64,000 nucleotides of DNA from Maribacter polysiphoniae (GTDB lineage Bacteria; Bacteroidota; Bacteroidia; Flavobacteriales; Flavobacteriaceae). The position numbers were made by a program, and so were the translations under genes. The stretch is taken from assembly GCF_003148665.1 (NCBI RefSeq), contig NZ_QGGQ01000012.1, forward strand, positions 1-64,000, written 5' to 3'. Shown here piece after piece: positions 56,337 through 64,000 of this stretch; positions within the stretch are counted from its first letter, which is position 1, and every line of letters starts with the position of its first letter. A model generated the notes under the pieces. The model had not been told where the DNA came from. It did not search any database and worked only from the letters and a program-made list of their open reading frames with translations.

Positions 56337-56777
56337 ATGGCAAGCAATGGTAAAGTAAAAGTACCTGTCTGGTACTGGATTGTAAGTATTGTGGCACTGA
56401 TATGGAATCTTATAGGTGCAATGGCCTATTTGGGACAGGCATTTATAACCGATGAAATGAAGGCGGCAATGCCAGCGGAACAGTTGGCTTTAATGGAAAA
56501 TACGCCGGCATGGGCGACCGCAGCATTTGCTTTTGCTGTTTGGGGTGGGGTTTTGGGATGTATAGCCTTACTCCTCCGTAAGAAATGGGCCAAAATGGTA
56601 TTGATGGTTTCACTCTTGGGTATATTGATCCAACTGGGATACTCCTACTTTATGACCAATGCCGTTGAAGTTTATGGTACAGCCCAAGGGGTCGTTATGC
56701 CAATAGTCCTAATCGTTATTGGTGTGGGTCTGGTAGTATTCGCCAACTCAGCACAAAAGAAACTTTGGATCAATTGA
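56337..56777 (+). CDS. Small four-helix membrane protein
   Basis: A 146-residue protein with four hydrophobic helices at about 9-31 (VWYWIVSIVALIWNLIG), 60-80 (ATAAFAFAVWGGVLGCIALLL), 87-106 and 117-137. A short acidic loop with MKAAMPAEQLALMENTPAW sits between the first two. Related small proteins are common in Flavobacteriia and are often labelled as hypothetical or sugar-transporter-like; the function is unknown. Divergent from truA. Confidence 0.7.
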   Translation: MASNGKVKVPVWYWIVSIVALIWNLIGAMAYLGQAFITDEMKAAMPAEQLALMENTPAWATAAFAFAVWGGVLGCIALLLRKKWAKMVLMVSLLGILIQLGYSYFMTNAVEVYGTAQGVVMPIVLIVIGVGLVVFANSAQKKLWIN

Positions 56778-56947
56778 CCATAAAAAATCAAGAGAAAGTG
56801 TGGCAAGGCAATTCTTGGATTTTGACCACACTTTTTCTATTCTTGACAACATAAAATGTCGTTTATCGATTATTTTAAATTTTAGATATAGCTTTTCGTT
56901 TTCTTTGTATCAAAAGGGTTCCCCAATACCCCAGAAATCAATTAAAG

Positions 56948-57430
56948 ATGAAATTAATAACGCGATTGTTGTCGTGGAAAAGTTGTCTCATACTTTCAGT
57001 AAGTGTCTTACTTTTATTGAACATATTTAGTTTTTATGGACTCTATACCAATAAATTCTATTTCTTTAAATTCGATAACTATATCTTCCCCTTATTGACC
57101 TTAGTCCATTTTACATATCTCTATGCGGTGTGGTTTAAAATCAAAGAAGAAGAGATAACCGACCCCCAAATGCGCAATTTGGAGTTTACGCTTTACGTAA
57201 TCTTAGTGCTATATGTTTACAAGCTTTTTGAAACCATTTCCATTTTATTGAGTTATAGCGATTTTGAAAGTCATGTGATTCCCGCCACCTTTATTCCAAT
57301 AGGGACTTTCATCACTTTTTTATATGTAATGTTATTGGTATTGACCTTGGTTACGTTCAAACACCGGAAAGATAAAATAGGAGCCTATAATTTTAATAAG
57401 ATCAATGATGAAATTGATTCATGGGACTAG
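56948..57430 (+). CDS. Small four-helix membrane protein, unrelated to previous
   Basis: A 160-residue protein with four predicted membrane helices at about 13-30, 44-63, 79-99 and 115-140 and a short charged C-terminal tail (NFNKINDEIDSWD). I do not recognise a family. It is 170 bp after the preceding gene and ends at a bidirectional terminator. Confidence 0.68.
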   Translation: MKLITRLLSWKSCLILSVSVLLLLNIFSFYGLYTNKFYFFKFDNYIFPLLTLVHFTYLYAVWFKIKEEEITDPQMRNLEFTLYVILVLYVYKLFETISILLSYSDFESHVIPATFIPIGTFITFLYVMLLVLTLVTFKHRKDKIGAYNFNKINDEIDSWD

Positions 57431-57445
57431 AGGGATCGATAGTCA

Positions 57446-57487
57446 TAAAAAAAAAGCTCCTTGATTAATTTCAAGGAGCTTTTTTTA
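57446..57487. terminator. Bidirectional rho-independent terminator
   Basis: AAAAAAAAAGCTCCTTGA pairs with TCAAGGAGCTTTTTTT, a strong stem with A and T runs on both sides, between two converging genes. Confidence 0.9.
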
Positions 57488-57502
57488 TTTGTTATAAAGA
57501 TC

Positions 57503-58396
57503 TTATCGCATTGCGGTGCCAGAAGGGAAACTGCCGTTCACGTTACTACTTATTTGCTGAACGCCCATTGCATCGGTAGGTATCATTCCCGCCAAAGGTT
57601 TTAAAGTAAAGGGGGCAAGACTATTGTCAGGATAAGGTTCAATGCTGATTACGGCAATCTTGCCCCTAATATCCGTAGGGAACATTAGACCTTCTGGAGC
57701 ATTGACCAAGAAATCCTCACCAGGAAATGGAGGCCCAGGGTTTGTGCCACTGAACATATCTGCTTCATCGCTACCTGATACGGAAGTGAATGTACCTGTG
57801 GTGACAGGGATACCGTCGATAACGACCCAACCTTCATACTTCCATCCGGGTTCAAGGGCGGGTAATTCCAATCCGTTTTCAGCACTACCAGAGCTGTTGT
57901 CCAAAAACCAGATTCCACTATACTTTTCTTCTTCAGTTCCCGTTCCGGTGGGTGTTGCGATGATGAATTTACCTGAAATGGCATCAAAGGTGGGAGCCAC
58001 TGTCCCTGTGGTTAAAGCGGCGGAATTCCCATTAAAATCGCCAACGAATATTTTTGTGTCTGCCGGGGAAGTGGAAGGGTCTGGATTAGGTTCAATGGAT
58101 AAAACGAATTTCGTGGCACTTTCCAACGTAACAGCATCAACATCAAAGGATGTTTGGGAAAGTTCCCCATTCGCATTTACCGAAAAGGTACCTGTACTCA
58201 CTGGCGCACCATCTACAATTACCCAACCTTCGTAGCGGAAATCCGCACCCAAATCCTCCAAACCGTCAATTGCCAAGGTCAGCGCAGTGCTCTTTGGTTC
58301 CTCAACGTCGTCGTCGTTAACATTACAGGATGATACCAGTAAAACTGACATCAAAATAAATACGTACTTAAAATTTAATCTGTCCATTTTTTTCAT
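57503..58396 (-). CDS. Lipoprotein with two RskA/anti-sigma-K-like repeats
   Basis: A 297-residue lipoprotein (VSSC lipobox at about Cys24). Two homologous halves follow: each starts with Y(E)GW-V-I-DG-PV-TGTF and later has an (L/V)SIEP-PD segment rich in Pro and Ser, which resembles the C-terminal (sensor) domain of anti-sigma-K factor RskA. No anti-sigma cytoplasmic domain or membrane helix is present, so it is not a classical anti-sigma factor. The two domains are separated by a linker near residue 160. It is divergent from the PhoB-like regulator across a 306-bp region. Confidence 0.75.
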   Translation of the reverse strand: MKKMDRLNFKYVFILMSVLLVSSCNVNDDDVEEPKSTALTLAIDGLEDLGADFRYEGWVIVDGAPVSTGTFSVNANGELSQTSFDVDAVTLESATKFVLSIEPNPDPSTSPADTKIFVGDFNGNSAALTTGTVAPTFDAISGKFIIATPTGTGTEEEKYSGIWFLDNSSGSAENGLELPALEPGWKYEGWVVIDGIPVTTGTFTSVSGSDEADMFSGTNPGPPFPGEDFLVNAPEGLMFPTDIRGKIAVISIEPYPDNSLAPFTLKPLAGMIPTDAMGVQQISSNVNGSFPSGTAMR

Positions 58397-58702
58397 GTTT
58401 AATAGTTATGGGACAAACTAACGGGGATAGTATAACAGAAGGATCACAAAAGGGTAAACTTTTGATACGGACTTATTACAAACCAATAACAACCGTTTGA
58501 TCTATCATTTCAGGTAACCCCCAATTCGTTATATGAAATATGAATGGTATATTGTAAGGACACTTCCAAATATTCAACTACTAGTGTGTATAAGTACTTG
58601 TTGATCACATTTTTTTGAAGTGCAGACAGCGGTTAATATCCCAGGTTTAATCCTGCTGTGATAATTCTGTGATAACTTTTGATTTTATTCGTAACTACAA
58701 AT
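58397..58702. promoter_or_regulatory. Divergent region with PHO-box-like direct repeat
   Basis: CTGTGATAATT at 58656-58666 is followed without a gap by CTGTGATAACT at 58667-58677: two 11-bp repeats, 26 bp before the response-regulator ATG. Period and sequence resemble the PHO box (CTGTCATA with 11-bp period) bound by PhoB-type regulators, apart from G for C at position 5. The rest of the region shows no gene or clear terminator. Confidence 0.6.
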
Positions 58703-59401
58703 ATGAAAAATATTCTAATAATAGAGGATGATCCCGAGATAATCAAACTATTGGAGATACATCTTACCGACCTGATTTACACTACATCCAAGGCGATGGA
58801 TGGGGAAGAGGGACTCCATATGGCCTTGGAAAACGATTATGACCTGATTCTCTTGGATTTGACCTTGCCCACCATGGATGGCGTTGAAATATGCAAAAAG
58901 CTTCGGGCTGTAAAGAATACACCCATTATTATGCTTACCGCAAAATCGGAAGAAATCGATAGGGTTCTTGGTTTGGAGATAGGTGCTGACGATTATATGA
59001 CCAAACCTTTTAGTATTCGTGAGCTACTTGCCCGGATCAAGGCCGTTTTACGTAGGACTGAGATAAAGGTGGAAAAGAAAGAAAACACGTTAGCCATAAA
59101 CGCCGAGAATTTAACAATCAATATTGAGAAAAGAAAAGTCCTTTTGGATGATCAAAAAATAGAGCTTAGTCCAAAGGAATTTGAGTTGTTGGTATTGATG
59201 GCATCCAATCCCGGCCGGAATTATACACGTTCTGAATTGTTGAATATGATATGGGGTTACAATTTTGAGGGGTATGAGCATACGGTAAATTCCCATATCA
59301 ATCGTTTACGGGCTAAAATTGAGTCCGACATGGCAAATCCCAATTTTATATTGACCACCTGGGGAGTTGGGTATAAATTTAATGAAGACGTTATAGAATG
59401 A
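58703..59401 (+). CDS. OmpR/PhoB-family response regulator
   Basis: A 232-residue regulator: receiver at 1-118 (ILIIEDD pocket, D52 in LLDLTLP, switch Thr in MLTAKS, Lys in MTKPF) and winged-helix DNA-binding domain at about 135-230 (LSPKEFELLVLMASNPGRNY, HTVNSHINRLRAKIE, TTWGVGYKF). The start at 58703 gives the typical MKNILIIEDD; an ATG 24 bp upstream would overlap the end of the promoter region. The 3' end overlaps the sensor kinase by 4 bp. The PHO-box-like repeat just upstream suggests autoregulation. Confidence 0.95.
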   Translation: MKNILIIEDDPEIIKLLEIHLTDLIYTTSKAMDGEEGLHMALENDYDLILLDLTLPTMDGVEICKKLRAVKNTPIIMLTAKSEEIDRVLGLEIGADDYMTKPFSIRELLARIKAVLRRTEIKVEKKENTLAINAENLTINIEKRKVLLDDQKIELSPKEFELLVLMASNPGRNYTRSELLNMIWGYNFEGYEHTVNSHINRLRAKIESDMANPNFILTTWGVGYKFNEDVIE

Positions 59402-60888
59402 GTACAGATAAAACCTTAACACCACGACTGGTAAAGAAATTATGGCTTGCTTTAATAGTATTGATTGTGGTCATTGGGGCTTCGTACATATTTATCACAG
59501 GGTATTTTGACAATAAGCATAGTGAGGCGACCATACAAAAGATAAATGCCAGTTTAGCCAATCATCTTATAGAGGAAAAATTTCAGGATTCGTCACCTTT
59601 TTTGGTTGATGGTAGTGTGAACAAAGCGTTGTTCGGTGATCTAATGCACGATATGATGGCCGTTAATCGGAGCATTGAAGTGTATTTAACCGACAAGAGT
59701 GGGCATATTTTATATTCCGTTGTTTTGGACCATAGTGCGGATTCTGATGTAAAAAGTGTATCGACGACCCCCATAAAGGAATTTATTGCGACCAAGGGAG
59801 AGAAATATATTTTGGGGGATAACCCAAGAAATCCTGATGAAAGGAAAATATTTTCCGCAGCACCATATAATATAGAGGGTAAGGAAGGGTATATCTATAT
59901 TATTCTGGCCGGGCAAGAGTTACAACAGGTAAGTGATACCTTGATCGGACGCTATTATTCCAATTTGGGTATAGGCGCTTCCCTCCTAGCCATACTCTTT
60001 GCAGGTATCATTGGTTTTATAAGTATATGGTTTCTTACGAAAAACCTAAGGCTTATGACCGGCACGGTCAGAAGGTTTCAGGAAGGTGATCTTGAAGCTA
60101 GGATCGAGAACCCCAAAAACTCGGATATTGAGGTGTTTGCCAACACCTTCAACGAAATGGCGGATACCATTGTGGGTAACCTTGATAAAATGAAATCCGT
60201 AGATCAATTGCGAAGGGAGCTCATCGCCAATGTTTCCCATGACCTTAGAACTCCCTTGGCCATACTGAAAGGTTATATTGAAACCATGCAAATGAAAAAG
60301 GATTCCCTAACCGACTTGGAAAAACAGGAATACCTACAAATCACCTATGACAATGCGGATAAGTTATCCAAATTGATCAATCAATTGTTTGAATACTCAA
60401 AACTTGAGGCAGAACAGATCACCCCGGTAAAGGAGCCATTTTCCATTACGGAATTATCACATGACCTTATCGCAAAATTCAATGTATTGGCCCAACAGAA
60501 AGAAATAGACCTTCATCTGAACAACGCCCAGGAAAACTGTATGGTTTTTGCGGATATAGGCCTTGTTGAGCGAGCCTTGCAGAATCTTTTGGAAAACGCC
60601 CTTAAATATACCCCACCAAAGGGAGAGGTAGTACTATCCATAAAACAGAATAATGATCAGGTTGAGATTAACATTAGGGATACAGGGACAGGCATTCCAT
60701 TAAGTGAACAACCCTTTATTTTCGACCGCTACAAACAGGTCGATAGTAGCATTAAGAAACAGGGACACGGTTTAGGGCTGGCAATCGTCAAAAAAATCAT
60801 GGATTTACACGATACTACCATCACAGTACTTAGTAAACCCAAAGAGGGAAGTTCTTTTATCTTTAAATTACCGGCCTATCACGTTTAG
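59398..60888 (+). CDS. Sensor histidine kinase with HAMP domain
   Basis: A 496-residue membrane kinase, partner of the preceding regulator (4-bp overlap). Transmembrane helices at about 15-36 and 190-214 enclose a periplasmic domain of about 150 residues. HAMP follows (NLRLMTGTVRRFQEGDLEAR), then HisKA with NVSHDLRTPLAI (H281), N box (NLLENALKYTP), DTGTGIP and GHGLGLAIVKK. There is no PAS domain, unlike PhoR. The stimulus is unknown. Confidence 0.94.
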   Translation: MSTDKTLTPRLVKKLWLALIVLIVVIGASYIFITGYFDNKHSEATIQKINASLANHLIEEKFQDSSPFLVDGSVNKALFGDLMHDMMAVNRSIEVYLTDKSGHILYSVVLDHSADSDVKSVSTTPIKEFIATKGEKYILGDNPRNPDERKIFSAAPYNIEGKEGYIYIILAGQELQQVSDTLIGRYYSNLGIGASLLAILFAGIIGFISIWFLTKNLRLMTGTVRRFQEGDLEARIENPKNSDIEVFANTFNEMADTIVGNLDKMKSVDQLRRELIANVSHDLRTPLAILKGYIETMQMKKDSLTDLEKQEYLQITYDNADKLSKLINQLFEYSKLEAEQITPVKEPFSITELSHDLIAKFNVLAQQKEIDLHLNNAQENCMVFADIGLVERALQNLLENALKYTPPKGEVVLSIKQNNDQVEINIRDTGTGIPLSEQPFIFDRYKQVDSSIKKQGHGLGLAIVKKIMDLHDTTITVLSKPKEGSSFIFKLPAYHV

Positions 60889-60914
60889 TATGGAAATAGA
60901 TGATCACAAAAAGT

Positions 60915-60944
60915 AAAAACCTTCCATATTTTGGAAGGTTTTTA
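60915..60944. terminator. Bidirectional terminator after the sensor kinase
   Basis: AAAAACCTTCCA pairs with TGGAAGGTTTTT around a short loop, between converging genes; usable in both directions. Confidence 0.85.
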
Positions 60945-60957
60945 TGTTTCTAAGGCA

Positions 60958-62427
60958 TTAGAGTCCACTGAAATAACTACCATAAAGATCTTTGAATTGG
61001 AAACCTTCCGAGAATCGATGTTTGCTCAATTTCTTATGGGCCACCAATCCCCAAAGTAACAGCTCTTTTAAAAAATAACTATCCTCTTTTGGGATTTCAG
61101 GATTCTTTTCCTTGATCAATTGACCCAGCGGAGGCACGTCATCAAGAGCCCGCTTGTATTCAGTATCGGTATATTCATCCAAAAGTTCAAAACCTTCCCC
61201 TTGGAAAAACCAACTAACAAGTTCGTCATAGGGTCCTTCCTCATCCTTGCGTTCCAATTTTTTAATCTCTGGAAAATAAGTTGTGAATAGCGATTTTACC
61301 GCTTCATCGATTAGAATGGCGGCAACGGTGTCCGCACCCTCCTGTTCCCCTTCATACACCAATTCAATCTTACCGGTAATGGCCGGTATAATTCCCATAA
61401 AGTCGCTTAGCCTTACGGTCGTTTTATCGGCTCCGGTTATCAAAGCCCTACGTTCTGCCGTGCTTAACAGATTTTCAAATGCCGTGATACTGGTTCGGGC
61501 ACTAACCCCACTTTTGGCATCAACATATTCACTGTTTCTTGCCTCAAAACTGATTTGTTCCAAAAGGTCCTTCGCGATTTCCGGAACATACACGGTATCT
61601 ATCTGTCTTTGGTCCAAATTGGATTCCTGGGCCGTTATTTTCCGTGCTGTTGGAATGTCTTCGGGATAATGCGTCAGAATCTGCGATCCTATCCTATCCT
61701 TCAGCGGTGTTACAATACTTCCGCGATTGGTATAGTCCTCTGGATTCGCAGTGAAGACAAATTGAAGGTCAAGGGGTAATCGTAATTTAAAGCCCCTAAT
61801 CTGAATATCGCCTTCCTCCAATATATTGAACAATGAAACCTGGATTCTGGATTGCAGATCGGGCAACTCATTGATTACGAATATACACCGATTGGCCCTC
61901 GGGATCATTCCAAAATGGATAACGCGATCGTCGGCATAGGACAGTTTAAGATTTGCAGCCTTAATGGGATCCACATCCCCTATTAAATCAGCCACGGTAA
62001 CATCCGGGGTGGCTAATTTCTCATAAAACCGTTCACTCCTGTGAAGCCATGTTATAGGTGTGTCGTCTCCCCTTTCTTTTATCAATTCCATTGCGTAACG
62101 TGAAATGGGATTGAAAGGGTCGTCATTGATTTCCGAACCTTCAACGAAAGGAATCCATTCGTCGAGGAGATCCACCATCAAACGGGCCAACCTGGTTTTG
62201 GCCTGGCCCCGTAATCCCAATAGATTGATATTATGGCGCGATAGTATGGCTCGTTCCAATTCGGGTATCACGGAATTCTCATAGCCCCATACCCCTTGAA
62301 AGGATTCCTCCCCTTTTTTTATTTTCCCCCGTAGATTGTCACGAAGTTCATCCTTGATACTTTTGGTTTTATAGCCGGCTTTTTTCAGCTCCCCAAGTGT
62401 TGTTATTTTTTCCTTTTTCAAGTTCAT
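60958..62427 (-). CDS. MoxR/BchI-type AAA+ ATPase
   Basis: A 489-residue AAA+ protein of the magnesium-chelatase-subunit-I/MoxR group. The nucleotide site is GLRGQAKTR (P-loop variant), the Walker B region reads CIFVINELPDL (with N rather than the usual D before E), sensor 1 is FTANPEDYTNRG and a DRIGSQI box follows. The final 100 residues are a C-terminal helical lid. It pairs with the VWA protein encoded 47 bp upstream; together they resemble the MoxR-VWA chaperone systems that insert metals or remodel partner proteins. The client is unknown. Confidence 0.85.
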   Translation of the reverse strand: MNLKKEKITTLGELKKAGYKTKSIKDELRDNLRGKIKKGEESFQGVWGYENSVIPELERAILSRHNINLLGLRGQAKTRLARLMVDLLDEWIPFVEGSEINDDPFNPISRYAMELIKERGDDTPITWLHRSERFYEKLATPDVTVADLIGDVDPIKAANLKLSYADDRVIHFGMIPRANRCIFVINELPDLQSRIQVSLFNILEEGDIQIRGFKLRLPLDLQFVFTANPEDYTNRGSIVTPLKDRIGSQILTHYPEDIPTARKITAQESNLDQRQIDTVYVPEIAKDLLEQISFEARNSEYVDAKSGVSARTSITAFENLLSTAERRALITGADKTTVRLSDFMGIIPAITGKIELVYEGEQEGADTVAAILIDEAVKSLFTTYFPEIKKLERKDEEGPYDELVSWFFQGEGFELLDEYTDTEYKRALDDVPPLGQLIKEKNPEIPKEDSYFLKELLLWGLVAHKKLSKHRFSEGFQFKDLYGSYFSGL

Positions 62428-62474
62428 ATGCTTTTTTGTGATTCCTGTTAGTACAGGAATTGTAGATTAGTATT

Positions 62475-63623
62475 TTATCCTTTTAATCTTTTTCTTCGGT
62501 TTGCCTCATAATCCTCAAAGATCATTTCACCCAGACCGGTCAATCCCGTAAAGAAGGCCTTGCCTTTATTGGCTTCGGTAAAATGTCTTATAAATTGCTT
62601 AAGATAAGGGTCTTGGGCAATCATAAAGGTAGTTATGGGTATATGCAGTTTTCGGGCCTGACTGGCCATATTATAGCATTTCTCAACAATATAATCGTCG
62701 AGACCTACACTGTTTTTATAATAGGTGCCATCGGGTAGCCTCAGGCAACTGGGTTTACCATCAGTAATCATAAAAATCTGTTTGTTGGTATTTCGCTTTC
62801 GCCTCAGTATGTCCATCGCCAACTGTAATCCTGCTACGGTATTGGTATGGTAGGGACCTACTTTTAAATAAGGAAGTTCCTTTATGGATATGGGCCAAGC
62901 ATCATTTCCAAAAACCAGTATGTCCAATGTGTCTTTGGGATATCTCGTGGTAATCAATTCGGCCAATGCCATCGCTACTTTTTTCGCAGGGGTAATTCGG
63001 TCTTCGCCGTAGAGAATCATACTATGGCTGATGTCGATCATCAAAACCGTACTCATTTGGGCCTTGAAGTGGGTATCTTCAACGACCAAATCATCTTCCG
63101 TCAATGAGAAATCACCAACACCATTATTGATTTGCGCATTTTTAAGACTTTCGGTCATAGAGATATGCTCTAATCCGTCTCCATATCTATATTCCCTAAA
63201 GTCACCCGTATGTTCGTCGCCCTGTCCCGCTTTGTTTGTTCTGTGGTTACCAGCACCTTTGCGCTTTAATTTTCCGAAAATCTGATCTAAGGCATGTTGC
63301 CTGATAATGCGTTCCATTTTGGCGGTAATCGATAGATTGCCTGGGGTTCCTTCCTCGCCTTCCCCGTCACCACCACCATCCTCGAATTCTTCCCTTAGGA
63401 ATCCTTTAGCCTTTAGGTCCTCAATAAAATCATCAATGGTGTAGTTCTCATCGGTAAGCCCATATTCCTTATCCAATTCCCGTAACCAATCCAATGCCTC
63501 ATCCACATCACCCGAAGTATGTGTGATCAACTCTTGAAAAATCTCGAAGAGTTTATCAAAAGGGGATTGCTCAGGAGCATCGTAGGTAGTAAAACGAAAT
63601 CCTTTTCTCAAATTCATAGCCAT
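62475..63623 (-). CDS. VWA-domain protein, partner of MoxR-type ATPase
   Basis: A 382-residue soluble protein. Its N-terminal 170 residues are helical and acidic, with a Gly/Glu-rich linker near residues 100-115. The C-terminal VWA domain has a complete MIDAS: DISHS, a Thr in the THFKA to TRYPKD region, and the Asp of MITDGKPS. It is encoded directly upstream of the AAA+ gene on the minus strand with a 47-bp gap, so the pair is co-transcribed. Compare CoxE/BchD-like partners. Two in-frame ATGs (63623 and 63617) could be the start. Confidence 0.85.
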   Translation of the reverse strand: MAMNLRKGFRFTTYDAPEQSPFDKLFEIFQELITHTSGDVDEALDWLRELDKEYGLTDENYTIDDFIEDLKAKGFLREEFEDGGGDGEGEEGTPGNLSITAKMERIIRQHALDQIFGKLKRKGAGNHRTNKAGQGDEHTGDFREYRYGDGLEHISMTESLKNAQINNGVGDFSLTEDDLVVEDTHFKAQMSTVLMIDISHSMILYGEDRITPAKKVAMALAELITTRYPKDTLDILVFGNDAWPISIKELPYLKVGPYHTNTVAGLQLAMDILRRKRNTNKQIFMITDGKPSCLRLPDGTYYKNSVGLDDYIVEKCYNMASQARKLHIPITTFMIAQDPYLKQFIRHFTEANKGKAFFTGLTGLGEMIFEDYEANRRKRLKG

Positions 63624-63824
63624 ATCATAAAATTAAGGTATTAAACATGAAGGTAAATCGTTTTTAGAAAAACTTAACGCTGGTAAATATTTTGGTATGG
63701 TCTAGTCGAGGTTAGTTAAGAGAGAATATTAATAAGTGTAAGTAACATAAAATATAAGTTATTTCCTACAATATCAGCTTAGTTATAACGTTCAACTAAA
63801 AGTTGATCCAAATCTTAAGTACCT

Positions 63825-64000
63825 ATGAACAAATTAATTCTATTATTCCTTTTTCTAGTGTCCATACTTCCTGGGACCATCGATGACGATTGTTCAGCTG
63901 TTTACAGTAGGGCAACGTATGCCCTGTCCCATTCCAAAAAGGCCTTAAAGGCCCACAATTTCGACCACCAGGTTTATTATTCCGGTAAAACTTTGGAAGC
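63825..64000 (+). CDS. Start of a secreted protein, truncated by window end
   Basis: A 58-codon partial frame with a signal peptide (MNKLILLFLFLVSILPG), then DDDCSAVYSRATYALSHSKK and a region with His and Tyr residues. It runs off the right end, so family and length cannot be given. It is divergent from the VWA gene across about 200 bp. Confidence 0.6.
   Translation, partial: MNKLILLFLFLVSILPGTIDDDCSAVYSRATYALSHSKKALKAHNFDHQVYYSGKTLE

Noticed and set aside
56800-57030. A 76-codon plus-strand frame between the two small membrane protein genes
   Set aside because: It overlaps the start of the better-supported 160-residue membrane protein and shows no family pattern.

Overview
The window looks like a chromosomal segment of a marine-type member of the Flavobacteriaceae (phylum Bacteroidota). 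The evidence is: AT-rich DNA; a 287-residue primary sigma factor of the short Bacteroidota type; several TAnnTTTG promoter elements and few clear Shine-Dalgarno sites; many lipoproteins and Ala-x-Ala-Gln signal peptides; FISUMP, VCBS, two-component-propeller and Y_Y_Y domains; and an MK-type menaquinone gene (menB). There is no rRNA, tRNA, CRISPR array, transposase or prophage gene that I can see.

Layout. 1-392 holds intergenic direct repeats. 393-4491 (-) is a tight four-gene operon: a haem c/VCBS lipoprotein, a 3D-domain lipoprotein, an N-acetylmuramoyl-L-alanine amidase and an M14 carboxypeptidase, largely envelope and peptidoglycan oriented. 4719-8488 has a serine hydrolase, a FISUMP lipoprotein and menB. 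8784-10721 is an S9 peptidase. 10867-25968 (+) is the most striking part: an apparent seven-gene, 15 kb signalling operon of four large histidine kinases with near-identical catalytic cores but different sensor halves, a stand-alone receiver, a receiver fused to a class III nucleotidyl cyclase, and a three-helix membrane protein resembling the PycTM/DUF5706 effector family. It reads as a phosphorelay feeding a cyclic-nucleotide switch and then a membrane effector. 26234-30945 carries M28 and M20 peptidases and a GH30 glucosylceramidase-like enzyme.

31113-37248 carries the glyoxylate bypass (malate synthase, isocitrate lyase) with a divergent RamB/ScfR-type regulator and a palindromic candidate operator, flanked by three paralogues of a small secreted protein with conserved leaders, two of them in a 548-bp tandem duplication. 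37444-42110 has a glycosyltransferase, a superfamily II helicase, a DUF6155-like protein and rpoD. Just after the rpoD terminator, on the opposite strand, are two related microproteins of 33 and 32 residues. 42730-45787 (-) is a hybrid histidine kinase with a degenerate Hpt domain and a HEAT-like membrane protein. 45980-51885 has an M19 dipeptidase, a LolA-like protein, a large BNR/propeller protein and a small conserved protein. 51874-57430 has a DUF2461 protein, cysE-cysM, corA, truA and two small membrane proteins. 57503-60888 has a duplicated RskA-like lipoprotein and a PhoB/PhoR-like two-component pair preceded by a PHO-box-like 11-bp direct repeat. 60958-63623 (-) is a MoxR-type AAA ATPase plus VWA protein pair, and a secreted protein starts at 63825 and runs off the end.
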